Origin: Collinsella aerofaciens
GTDB lineage: Bacteria > Actinomycetota > Coriobacteriia > Coriobacteriales > Coriobacteriaceae
Length of the DNA stretch: 64,000 nucleotides
Direction: 5' to 3'
Assembly (NCBI RefSeq): GCF_019131995.1
Contig: NZ_JAHONA010000002.1
Span: forward strand, 98,928-162,927
This document shows, piece by piece, positions 16,501 through 24,607 of this stretch (positions within the stretch are counted from its first letter, which is position 1; every line of letters begins with the position of its first letter). A model generated the notes under the pieces. That model was given only the letters and a program-made list of their open reading frames with translations, had not been told where the DNA came from and did not search any database. The position numbers were made by a program, and so were the translations under genes.

Positions 16501-19500
16501 ATCGCCGGCAAGTTCACCTTTACCGTGACTCCCGACGAGGCCGGCGCCCCGATGCCCGAGCGCACGACCGCAACCAACGACGCGGCCGGCAAGGTCGACT
16601 TTGGCAAGATCACCTTTACGCTCGACGCCCTCAACAAGGTTCTGGGCGAGAAGCCCGAAAAGCGCGAGCACACCTTTACCTACACCGTGACCGAGTCCGG
16701 CGAGGTAGCCGGCGTGACCAACGACGCCAAGCTGTCGCGCGAGGTTTCCTTCACCGTGACCGATAACGGCAAGGGTAAGCTGGACGTGTCCCGCAAGCCG
16801 GATGGCAACGCGGCCTTCACGTTCACCAACACCTATAGCGTGAAGCCTGTCGAGACGAGCGTCACCGACCAGGTCACCGCGACCAAGTTCCTGACCGGGC
16901 GCGACCTCAAGGACGGCGAGTTCTCCTTCGAGCTCGTCGAGGGCGAGGGCGAGGACGCCAAGGTCGTCGCCACCGGCACCAACAATGCCGAAGGCAACAT
17001 CACGATGAACGCCGTGAAGTACACCGAGGCCGGCAAGCATACCTACACGCTGCGCGAGGTCAACGGCGGAACCACCAGCAAGGGCATCACGTACGGCGAC
17101 GCCAAGTACACCATCGAGACCACCATTACCGACAAGGGCGATGGCACGCTCAAGGCTGAGCATGTCCTGAAGGACGCCACGGCTGCGACCTTCAAGAACA
17201 CCTACAGCGTGACCCCGCTCGACGCAGAGCTCGACTTTGATCTGAGTAAGGCTATCGACGGTCGCGACTGGACGGACTCCGACGAGTTCAGCTTTACCGT
17301 CACCGCCGCCGAGGGCACCCCGCTGCCCGATCCTGCAACCGTGACCGTGAACAAGCACGATGCGAAGGATGGCATCGCTGCCGTCAAGTTCGGCAAGATC
17401 CGCTACACGGCTGCCGGAACCTACACGTACGAGATCCGCGAGAACGCGGGTAACGCGGCCGGCATGGCGTATGACGGGCATGTCGCGACCGCCGAAGTGA
17501 CCGTGACTGAGGACGGCGAGGGCAAGCTGACCGCCAATGTCACCAAGAAGGAAAACGGACGCTTCACCAACACGTACCGCACTGAGCTTAACTACACCGC
17601 GGCCGGCGGCCTCAAGCTCAGCAAGAGCCTCTCCGGACGTCCTATGACCGAGGGTCAGTTCACGTTTACCGTGACGCCTGCCGACGAGGCCTCGGCCAAC
17701 GCGCTTGGCCTGCTGCCCGGAGCCAACAACTTCAAGTCCCCTGCGACGGCAGAGGCAACGGTCGGCCTGATCGACATCCTGGCTGGCCATGAGGTCAAGT
17801 TTACGCAGGCTGACGCCGGCAAGACCTTCACGTACACCGTAGCCGAGAAGAATGACGGCAAGCCCGGTTACACCTACGACGACGCCGTGCGTACCGTGAC
17901 GATCGCCGTCGCCGATGACGGTGCCGGTACGCTTACCGCCACGACGACCGTCTCCGGCGGTCCCGAGGGTACGCATACGACGGTCCACAAGAGCGGTGAG
18001 AACAAGGTCGAGAGTGCCCTGGTTCCGTTCCACAACAGCTACAGCGCTACGACCAATACGCCTGGTGGTACCGCTGCTCAGGTTGTCGCCACCAAGACCC
18101 TGACCGGTCGTCCGATGGCCGACGGCGAGTTCTGGTTCGGCATTGCCTATCAGGGCGAGCTTGTGGGCTACGAAAACCTCAAGCCTAATATCGGCGGGCA
18201 TGTGAGCTTTGATGCGCTGCACTACGACACCGAGATGCTTGCCAATCTTGAGGCGGCTGGGCTTGCCCATCGTACCGACAAGGACGGTAAGCTCGCTTGG
18301 ACCATTAACTACACGGCCTACGAAGATTTATTCGGGCTGCCGAATGGCGTTTCCGCTACAACGTGGAGCTTTGGCTTTAAGGTTATCGTTGTCGACAACG
18401 GTGACGGTACCCTGACGGCAACGGTCGACTACGGTGGCGTCGAGCCCTTGTTCGAAAACGTCTACGGCACCGATGCCGTTGATGCCGCACTCGCTGGCAC
18501 CAAGAAGCTCCAAGCTGCCGAGGGCCTGACCCCGGCCGACATCGCGGGCAAGTTTACCTTTACCGTGGCCGCTGACGAGGCGGGAGCCCCGATGCCCGAG
18601 CGCACGACCGCAACCAACGACGCGGCCGGCAACGTGGACTTTGGCAAGATCCACTTTACGCTCGAGGACCTCAACCGCGCCCTGGGCGTGACGGACGATG
18701 CGACCGACAAGGCCGAAGCCGATGAAGCCGAAGCCGACGAGGCAGAGACCGACGAGGCCGACGTTGACGTTAACGCTGATGAATCCGAGGACGAGAACGA
18801 GTCCGCCGCCGCTACTCCGCGCTCGCACACCTTTACCTACACGGTGACCGAGTCTGGTAGTGCCCCTGGCGTGACCAACGACGCCAACGCCACGCGCAAG
18901 GTTTCCTACACCGTGACTGACGACGGTGCCGGGCATCTGAGCGTCAATCGCGAAGGCGACGACGGCGCGGCCTTCACGTTCACCAACACCTACAGCGTGG
19001 CGCCTGCCGATTCGTCCGTGACCGACCAGGTCAAGACGGTCAAGCGCCTAACCGGACGCGACCTTGTAGCCGGCGAGTTCACGTTTGAGCTGCTCGAGGA
19101 CGGCGTGGTTGTCGCTAGTGGCACCAACGACGCCAACGGCACCGTCACGCTGAGCCCGATCCGCTACGAGGCGCCCGGCACGCACACGTACATGCTGCAT
19201 GAGGCTTGCCCCAACGCGCTTGGCCTGTACAAGGGCGTCACCTATGACGGCACGACCTACACCGTCGTGACCACCGTCTCCGACAACGGCGACGGCACGC
19301 TGACCGCGACGCACAAGCTCGAGGGAACTACCGAGTCCGCTGGCTTTACCAACAAGTATCACGCCATGCCCACTCAGGTCTCCATCGGTGCCATCAAGGT
19401 GCTCGAGGGACGCGAGCTCAAGAAGGACGAGTTTAGCTTTAAGCTCGTTGGCGAGGACATCGAGTCCACCGTCACCAACGATGCCGACGGCAAGATCAAC

Positions 19501-19893
19501 TTCGACAAGTTCGAGTACGACGAGCCCGGAACGTACGTCTACACCATCAGCGAGGTCAAGGGCGACGAGACCGGTATGACGTACGACAAGTCTGTCTTTA
19601 CCGCGACCGTCAACGTGGTCGATGACGGCGAGGGTAACCTCAAGGCGAGCATCGCCTATACCAAGGACGACAAGAGCGTCGAGGGCATCGTGTTCAACAA
19701 CACGTACAAGAAGCCCGAAACGCCCGTGCCGACGCCCGACCCCGGCACGCCCAAGACCGTGACGAACATCGTCAAGACGGTTAAGGGCTATCTGCCCACC
19801 ACGGGTGACCAGCAGGCAGCCGCGCTGCTCATGGCATTTGTCATTGCCATGGCTGGCGTCGGAGCCCTGGTCTGGGGTATCCGTAAGCGCTAG
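13585..19893 (+). CDS. Giant LPXTG-anchored surface protein with VWA domain and about ten pilin-type isopeptide repeats
   Basis: 2102 residues. A signal peptide (about 1-33) is followed by a von Willebrand factor A domain with MIDAS motif LDASGSM (Asp122). From about residue 690 come roughly ten FctA/Spy0128-like domains, each starting with K-x-L-x-GR (for example TKSLTGRDLAAGEFSF) and ending in F-x-N-x-Y; in such domains Lys-Asn isopeptide bonds make the fibre rigid. A short acidic stretch interrupts repeat 8. The end is LPTTG (2070-2074), a membrane helix and GIRKR, so sortase should fix it to the wall. No sortase gene is in the window. It probably acts as an adhesin or pilus-tip-like protein. 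Start: GGGAG 8 bases upstream. Large palindromic elements flank it. Confidence 0.92.
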   Translation: MSKYTRGLLAVILAVVLVLPAAAFAMLPEANARSSTGMDGPTVSGPTVVDPDTSGRWEKWAAGHSGNKVTTQNVGRIWTDKTVEATGENEESDFLTTLSAMSSTSNSTVTVTTPLDIVMVLDASGSMDDPMGGGDRTKRIDALKSAANSFIDTIAKQNESIEGVDRQHRVAIVKFAGDKTDKIGNDQYKQGQFWYNYSQVVEGLSDCSGGKATNLKNKIAGIKPAGATHADHGLELAGDITSGREDAKKIVVFFTDGKPTSVSEFDSGVAKAAVTAAKEMKDGKATVYTIGIFSGADPTADPSKKGTSDVNKFMHAVSSNYPSATSYTSDQLGTRAENPDFYKSATNADELKKVFDDISKAITSEAPHPTEIHKGYDANKSGYITFTDELGDFMQVDGFTEAIINGTSFTKTSKTFNKETNTGTYEFTGKAKDLLITVQHADKDNPQKGDIVTVSIPASLIPQSHFKNEDGKLSVDSAQPIRVKYASSVKSAALDNLFTPEKVTGLKDYIEHNTTVVDRTNTVNFYANKWSGGALGDTVATFEPADTNRYYYFQKQTPIYTDEECTKPAKGSLTADGKYYYKDEFEEQGENGEAKSATAVIEFIGGDAAKSDGAIVPDENGNLVFSIGTARLAFIDELHTTKKSVGGNNTGTASDVLNPKWNDTSAKATATHVNSYLGNNGKISYKYDMTPTTVDTKADFGLTKVLEGRAWTKEDAFEFELTSENNAPMPESATDPVTVSVTNDDPNEVKAAINFGTIEYKAPGTYVYKVSEKNAGTTVDGIAYSKNVAEITVTVTPNKKGELSADVKVTWSEAGENEFKNVYTAEPVESSVTDKIDVTKSLTGRDLAAGEFSFELLEVVDKEDKPVETVKNDASGKVAFKAIKYTEIGQHTYKLHEVKGNAGGIAYDETVYTIVTTISDNGKGQLVATHELKDAKDVKSIEFKNSYNTKDAEASLAGIKNLQVADGLTPADIAGKFTFTVTPDEAGAPMPERTTATNDAAGKVDFGKITFTLDALNKVLGEKPEKREHTFTYTVTESGEVAGVTNDAKLSREVSFTVTDNGKGKLDVSRKPDGNAAFTFTNTYSVKPVETSVTDQVTATKFLTGRDLKDGEFSFELVEGEGEDAKVVATGTNNAEGNITMNAVKYTEAGKHTYTLREVNGGTTSKGITYGDAKYTIETTITDKGDGTLKAEHVLKDATAATFKNTYSVTPLDAELDFDLSKAIDGRDWTDSDEFSFTVTAAEGTPLPDPATVTVNKHDAKDGIAAVKFGKIRYTAAGTYTYEIRENAGNAAGMAYDGHVATAEVTVTEDGEGKLTANVTKKENGRFTNTYRTELNYTAAGGLKLSKSLSGRPMTEGQFTFTVTPADEASANALGLLPGANNFKSPATAEATVGLIDILAGHEVKFTQADAGKTFTYTVAEKNDGKPGYTYDDAVRTVTIAVADDGAGTLTATTTVSGGPEGTHTTVHKSGENKVESALVPFHNSYSATTNTPGGTAAQVVATKTLTGRPMADGEFWFGIAYQGELVGYENLKPNIGGHVSFDALHYDTEMLANLEAAGLAHRTDKDGKLAWTINYTAYEDLFGLPNGVSATTWSFGFKVIVVDNGDGTLTATVDYGGVEPLFENVYGTDAVDAALAGTKKLQAAEGLTPADIAGKFTFTVAADEAGAPMPERTTATNDAAGNVDFGKIHFTLEDLNRALGVTDDATDKAEADEAEADEAETDEADVDVNADESEDENESAAATPRSHTFTYTVTESGSAPGVTNDANATRKVSYTVTDDGAGHLSVNREGDDGAAFTFTNTYSVAPADSSVTDQVKTVKRLTGRDLVAGEFTFELLEDGVVVASGTNDANGTVTLSPIRYEAPGTHTYMLHEACPNALGLYKGVTYDGTTYTVVTTVSDNGDGTLTATHKLEGTTESAGFTNKYHAMPTQVSIGAIKVLEGRELKKDEFSFKLVGEDIESTVTNDADGKINFDKFEYDEPGTYVYTISEVKGDETGMTYDKSVFTATVNVVDDGEGNLKASIAYTKDDKSVEGIVFNNTYKKPETPVPTPDPGTPKTVTNIVKTVKGYLPTTGDQQAAALLMAFVIAMAGVGALVWGIRKR
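16482..16611 (+). repeat. Intragenic repeat, first copy (partner at 18522-18651)
   Basis: Repeats 3 and 8 of the surface protein are nearly the same at DNA level, exactly 2040 bp apart. The longest identical run is 47 bp (16546-16592 and 18586-18632). Recombination between them would remove exactly 680 codons in frame. Confidence 0.85.
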
Positions 19894-19973
19894 GCACGTC
19901 GACGGAGCCTGGGGCCAAAAGGCCCTGGGCCGCCGGCGGGGAGCCAAAACATAGCCCCCACCCCCACCCCCAG

Positions 19974-20012
19974 CCGCCACGGAGGCATCTCCCTCCTCCG
20001 TGGCGGTACTTT
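19974..20012 (+). terminator. Terminator after the surface-protein gene
   Basis: 12-bp stem CCGCCACGGAGG (19974-19985) with its complement (19995-20006), followed by TACTTTT. Confidence 0.75.
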
Positions 20013-20035
20013 TGTGCGCAGGGGAGGAAGGGCCG

Positions 20036-20193
20036 CCACGAAATCGGCCCATCTACTACGTTTATCCCCTTACCCCCAACCATGCCAAAAAACGCGAAAA
20101 CAAAACCGCAGGTAGAACGCCTGCGATTTTCTGGAAAGCGGGGGTATGGTTGGGGGTATCGAGTCAAACGTAGTAGATGGGCCGATTTCGTGG
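20036..20193. repeat. Long palindromic element, type A, right copy
   Basis: Perfect 28-bp arms (20036-20063 and 20166-20193) with the same core as the left type A copy, plus an inner CGCAGG/CCTGCG hairpin. Confidence 0.9.
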
Positions 20194-20287
20194 CGAGCGG
20201 TTCCGGCTGATCCCCCGGGGACGGAGGAAAACGGATCATTTTGGTCCCGCAAGGCTTGCGGAGGCACTCGTGCAGGGCCGCCACGAA

Positions 20288-20441
20288 CAAAGCTATGCCG
20301 GTTTACTACGATGAATTCGACATTCCCGACCATGATTGCATTTTTCTAAATATCACAAGCGTTCTACCTGCGGTTTTGAAAGCGCGCAATTTGCCGTGGT
20401 CGAAGGTGAGCGATTCATCGTAGTAAACCGGCATAGTTTTG
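20288..20441. repeat. Long palindromic element, type B, right copy
   Basis: Arms of about 30 bp around GCTATGCCGGTTTACTACG and its complement. Ends match the left type B copy; the inner CTACCTGCGGTTTTG is inverted with respect to it. The 19894-20501 gap holds only the terminator and these elements. Confidence 0.88.
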
Positions 20442-20501
20442 AAATGGTATTAAATCGCTAGCACCCATTTTGCTATGCCGGAGCGGTCGGCCGTTGGGTA
20501 A

Positions 20502-21131
20502 TTACCCTCGCAGGTAGGCGATGGCGATTTGGGTGCGGTTGCGCAGGCCCATTTTGGCCAGGATCGAGCTGATGTGGTTGCGCACCGTGCCTTCTCCCAT
20601 ATAAGCCGTGGCGGCAATCTCCTTGTTATCGAGGCCGCGGGCGATGAGCTCGGCGACTTCGAACTCGCGGTCGGTCAGGCTGGCAAAGGCTGCGGGCCGG
20701 CGGGGCGTGCCCGTCTTGTCGCCCATCCCGTCAAAGTCGACATCTTCGATCGCCTTGCCCTCGAGCACGCGTTTGCCATCCATGACCTGCGCCAACGCTG
20801 GCGGAATGGCGGCGACATCGGTCTTGATCAGGTAACCGCGGGCGCCCAGCTTGAGCGCCGACACAATGTACTCGTCATCCGAGAATGTCGTCAGAAACAC
20901 CACGCGTGCCGCGGGGTCGTGCTCAAGGATTTCGCGCGCCGCCGATAGGCCGTCGCGTCCCGGCATCTGAATGTCGAGCAGCGCGATATCGGGTGCATGT
21001 TCGGCATAGAGCGAAACCGCGTCGTTGCCGTTGGCGCCGGTGCCCACCACCTCGATCTGCGGCTGGGCGCCCAGGATAATCTTGAGCGAATCGACCACCA
21101 AGCGGTCGTCGTCGACAACGATGAGCCTCAT
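20502..21131 (-). CDS. NarL/LuxR-type response regulator
   Basis: 209 residues. Receiver domain with acidic pocket VVDDDR and phospho-acceptor Asp53 in LLDIQMPG, the conserved Thr in FLTTFSDD and Lys in LIKTD. After a linker, a LuxR-type HTH starts with LTDREFEVAELIARGLDNKEIA and ends with the recognition helix GTVRNHISSILAKMGLRNRTQ. It overlaps the kinase gene by ATGA, so the pair is translationally coupled. The divergent ABC exporter is its most likely target (inference). Confidence 0.93.
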   Translation of the reverse strand: MRLIVVDDDRLVVDSLKIILGAQPQIEVVGTGANGNDAVSLYAEHAPDIALLDIQMPGRDGLSAAREILEHDPAARVVFLTTFSDDEYIVSALKLGARGYLIKTDVAAIPPALAQVMDGKRVLEGKAIEDVDFDGMGDKTGTPRRPAAFASLTDREFEVAELIARGLDNKEIAATAYMGEGTVRNHISSILAKMGLRNRTQIAIAYLRG

Positions 21132-22273
21132 CGGCCCTCATCTCCTTGCTGCTTGGGAACGGTGGCAAACACGCGCCAGCCGCCGGCGCCGGCACGCGGG
21201 CCGGCGGTGAAGGTGCCGCCAAGCGCCTCGATGCGCTCGCGCATGGAGGCGAGCCCCATGCCTTCTGCGACGTTGCTGCTGCTCGCCGGGGTCGCGTCTG
21301 CGCCATCATCGGTAACGATGAACTGGTAAAACGACGGATGCTCCATGCACCGCACGGTAATGGTTTTGGCATGGGCGTGGCGCATGGCGTTGGAAAGCGC
21401 CTCGCGCAGCACCGCCGCAAAGCAGTTGGCGACGTTGGCGGGCGCATGCTCGGTCAAAACCTCAAGCTCAATCTGCGGACCGCTGTCCGAGCGTGCGCCT
21501 TCAACGATGCGTTCGAGCTGCACGGAGAGGTTGGTTGCATTGTCGTTGAGCGCGTGGACGCTGGCGCGCACGAGCTGGAGCGCCTCGTCAACGGTGTATT
21601 TGACGTCGGCGAAATCGGCGGCAACGCCGGGCTCGTTGGCATGGACCACGCGCAGGGCTTCGGTTTGAAGCGAAGCGCGCGTGAGCTGGTGGCCCACGTT
21701 ATCGTGGATTTCGCGCGCGATGCGGGCGCGTTCGGCGAGCGTCGCGAGCTCGACTTCGTAGTCCTGGCGGTCGGCGAGGTCGCGGTTGCGTGCCTCGAGT
21801 GCCAGGGCGCGTTCTTGCAGCTTGTCGCGGGTGCGACGCATGCGTTCCTGTTCGCGCTCCAGCTGCGCGGTGCGTAGCGACAGCAACGTGGCGGCGACCG
21901 AAAGGATGGCGGTTAGCAGCAGCGTTCGGGTGGTGAGCGCGCCGCCGCGAAGGTCCGCGACAAGCGCGCAGGCAAAGACAGCGCCGACACCCAGCGCGAT
22001 CCAGGCGTGCTCACGGCGCACGCGCCGCGCGATGTCATAGAGGGCGAGAGGTGCGAACGGCACAAACGGCGGCACGAAGACAGCCGCGATGATGTAAGCG
22101 TAGCTCACGGCCTCGCTCGCACGGCGGGCGCGGTTTTCCTGTGCGACTTCGGTCAGCGAGGTGGCAATAACGCCAAGGCAAAACGCTGCGACCAGGCGAG
22201 CATCCACAGCAAGGCCCGTGGCGGCTGCGATGCAGCACGCCAGCACGATCGATTTGTCGAATAGCCTGTTCAT
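21128..22273 (-). CDS. Membrane sensor histidine kinase (HisKA_3 type)
   Basis: 381 residues from ATG 22273. About four to five N-terminal membrane helices (residues 1-135), a coiled-coil linker (138-170), the dimerisation helix with His190 in REIHDNVGHQLT, and an HATPase domain with N-box REALSNAMRHA (Asn295) and a GLASMRERI G-box. It would phosphorylate the regulator encoded downstream. There is no extracellular sensing domain, as in intramembrane-sensing kinases linked to exporters. No ribosome-binding site precedes ATG 22273, but TACAAT lies 6-11 bases upstream, so the mRNA may be nearly leaderless. A longer frame to 22396 has an unlikely composition. Confidence 0.88.
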   Translation of the reverse strand: MNRLFDKSIVLACCIAAATGLAVDARLVAAFCLGVIATSLTEVAQENRARRASEAVSYAYIIAAVFVPPFVPFAPLALYDIARRVRREHAWIALGVGAVFACALVADLRGGALTTRTLLLTAILSVAATLLSLRTAQLEREQERMRRTRDKLQERALALEARNRDLADRQDYEVELATLAERARIAREIHDNVGHQLTRASLQTEALRVVHANEPGVAADFADVKYTVDEALQLVRASVHALNDNATNLSVQLERIVEGARSDSGPQIELEVLTEHAPANVANCFAAVLREALSNAMRHAHAKTITVRCMEHPSFYQFIVTDDGADATPASSSNVAEGMGLASMRERIEALGGTFTAGPRAGAGGWRVFATVPKQQGDEGR

Positions 22274-22471
22274 ACGGGTATTGTACGCGATGCCGCGCAC
22301 GGGGGAGGCGCCGCTCAGAGCAAGCGTGACATTCTTCCCACGCGGCGGGGCGGTCGCGTCAGCAGGCCACGCGACCAAGCCCCGCACTCGTGACAAAGCT
22401 CACTGGTGCGCGCCGCCAGCTCCTGCGATGATGCAGTCGTACCGGGCCGCAAGCAACAGAAGGGCCGCCTC

Positions 22472-23410
22472 ATGACAGACATCGTCCACGTCGAAAACCT
22501 CGTTAAGCGCTACGACGACCTTATTGCGCTCGACCACTTTAACCTGAGTATCGCTCCCGGCGAGATCTTTGGCCTGCTGGGCCCCAACGGCTCGGGCAAG
22601 ACCACGTCCATCAACTGCATCCTGCAGCTGCTCGCCTACGACAAGGGCGCCATCGAGCTGTTCGGCGAGCGCATGACGCCCGCCCGCTACGACCTCAAGC
22701 GTCGCATCGGCGTGGTGCCGCAGCAGGTGGCGGTATTCGATGAGCTCACGGTGCGCGAGAACATCGACTATTTCTGTAGTCTCTACGTCAACGACCGCAA
22801 GCGCCGTCGCGCGCTGGTCGACGAGGCCATCGACTTTGTCGGGCTGGGCGACTTTGCCAAGTTTCGCCCCGGCAAGCTCTCGGGCGGTCTGGCGCGCCGG
22901 CTCAACATTGCCTGCGGTATCGCGCACAAGCCCGAGCTCATCTTTTTTGACGAGCCCACGGTGGCGGTCGACCCGCAGAGCCGCAACGCCATCCTGGAGG
23001 GCATCTGCCGCCTGCGCGACGAGGGCGCCACGGTGGTGTATACCAGCCATTACATGGAGGAAGTCGAGCAGATCTGCAGCCGCATCATGATCATGGACGG
23101 CGGGCGCGTGCTGGCGCAGGGCACCAATGACGAGCTCAAGCGCATGATTCAGATGGGCGAGCGCGTGACCGTCGAGGTCGGCGCCGTCGAGCCCGCCACG
23201 GTCGAGCAGCTGCGCGCTCTCGAGCACGTGCTCAGCGTTGAGCTGTCCGGCGGCGAGCTCGTCTGCACCTGCGAAGCGAGCCCGCACAACCTGGTCGACA
23301 TCCTCGACACGTTGCGCGCTGCCGACGTTGCGCTCGGCCGCGTGTGGAGCGAGCCGCCGACTCTCAACGACGTGTTCCTCGAGATCACCGGCCGCGAGCT
23401 GCGCGACTAG
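22472..23410 (+). CDS. ABC-2 type transporter, ATP-binding protein
   Basis: 312 residues. Walker A GPNGSGKTT, Q-loop VVPQQ, signature LSGGLARR, Walker B LIFFDEPTVAVD and switch His in TSHYMEE are all present. The last 90 residues are the C-terminal extension common in drug and antibiotic exporters. Start at 22472 (MTDIVHVENL) with AGAAGG 9 bases upstream; the open frame before it lacks support. The two permease genes follow, with gaps of 9 bp and an overlap. The divergent two-component system probably controls it. Confidence 0.93.
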   Translation: MTDIVHVENLVKRYDDLIALDHFNLSIAPGEIFGLLGPNGSGKTTSINCILQLLAYDKGAIELFGERMTPARYDLKRRIGVVPQQVAVFDELTVRENIDYFCSLYVNDRKRRRALVDEAIDFVGLGDFAKFRPGKLSGGLARRLNIACGIAHKPELIFFDEPTVAVDPQSRNAILEGICRLRDEGATVVYTSHYMEEVEQICSRIMIMDGGRVLAQGTNDELKRMIQMGERVTVEVGAVEPATVEQLRALEHVLSVELSGGELVCTCEASPHNLVDILDTLRAADVALGRVWSEPPTLNDVFLEITGRELRD

Positions 23411-23419
23411 GGGGCAGCC

Positions 23420-24607
23420 ATGTTTAACACCATTATTATCACGGTCAAGACGCTGCTGCGCCGGCCGAGCACGTGGGTTTGGGGCGCGATCTTTCCCGTC
23501 GCGCTTTCCACGATGTTCATGTTTATGTTTGCGAATCTGAGCTCTGACGGCACGGTCGACCCGGTGCCGGTGGCTGTCGTGGCGGATGAGGCCTGGGGCG
23601 CCTCGACCTTTAAGGACGTGGCGACGTCGCTTGCCAAGGAAGGCGACGACCAGCTGCTCGAGATCCACGAGTGCGACGATGCAGCCGATGCGAACCGTGC
23701 GCTTAAGGCCGGCGAGGTCGCGGGCATCTATACGGTCGATGCCGCGGGCACGCCCAAGCTCACATTGCTTTCGAGCTATGACGGCTCACGTACGTCGTCG
23801 GTGCTCACCGACCGCAGCATCCTTGAGACGGTGGCAAGCTCGTATACGCAAAATGCCGAGCTCATGTCCCAGATTGCCCAAGACAACCCGGCGGCGCTCG
23901 CCGACCCGGAGGCGGTTGCGCGCGCCCTGTCGCTCGAGGGTGGCACCCGCCGCGTAAGCCTGACACGCACCACACCCGATGGCACGGTCATCTACTACTA
24001 CGCGCTCTTTGGCCTGGTCGCGATGATGTCTGCCGAGTTTGCCGCCTTGAGCGTCGTCGATTTGCAGCCCAATCTGTCGGGCCTTGGCGCACGTCGCTGC
24101 GTGGGCGGCCTTTCCAAGACGGCGTCGCTGGCCGGTATCTTTGTGGGCTCGTGGCTGGTTTCCTTCGCTTCGATGACGATTGCGATCGGCTACGTGCGCC
24201 TGGTTGTGGGCGTCGACTTTGGCGGGCGCGGTGGGCTGTGTCTGGTGGGCGGTGCCGCTTCCGCGCTTGCCGCCACGGGCCTGGGACTCTTTGTGGGCAC
24301 GCTTCCCGTTAAGGGCGGCAAGGCGTCCAAATCCGGTATCCTCACGGGCTTTGCCACCACGTGCGCCCTGTTCGCCGGACTCTACGGCGAGCCGGCAATG
24401 GCGCTCGCCGATGACGTTGCCCGCGCCTGCCCGGCCGAGTGCTGGCTCAACCCCGTCAAGCTCATCTGCGACATGTTCAACCGCCTGTATTTCTTTGAGG
24501 ACCTGGGTCCCTTTGCCGTTCGCGCCGGCGCGCTGGTCCTTATGGCGCTGCTGTTCGTTGCCGCCGCCACGCTGATCTTTGGAAGGAGCCGCTATGAGCA
24601 CCTTTAA
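23420..24607 (+). CDS. ABC-2 type transporter permease
   Basis: 395 residues. One N-terminal membrane helix (about 20-40), a large extracytoplasmic segment to about residue 190, then five to six helices, the layout of ABC2_membrane_3 permeases. The substrate cannot be read from the sequence. It is followed by a second, related permease, so the exporter is probably a heterodimer. Confidence 0.88.
   Translation: MFNTIIITVKTLLRRPSTWVWGAIFPVALSTMFMFMFANLSSDGTVDPVPVAVVADEAWGASTFKDVATSLAKEGDDQLLEIHECDDAADANRALKAGEVAGIYTVDAAGTPKLTLLSSYDGSRTSSVLTDRSILETVASSYTQNAELMSQIAQDNPAALADPEAVARALSLEGGTRRVSLTRTTPDGTVIYYYALFGLVAMMSAEFAALSVVDLQPNLSGLGARRCVGGLSKTASLAGIFVGSWLVSFASMTIAIGYVRLVVGVDFGGRGGLCLVGGAASALAATGLGLFVGTLPVKGGKASKSGILTGFATTCALFAGLYGEPAMALADDVARACPAECWLNPVKLICDMFNRLYFFEDLGPFAVRAGALVLMALLFVAAATLIFGRSRYEHL

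Noticed and set aside
14659-18270. 1203-codon minus-strand frame inside the surface-protein gene
   Set aside because: It follows the repeats of the coding strand; composition is that of an antisense shadow, with no start signal.
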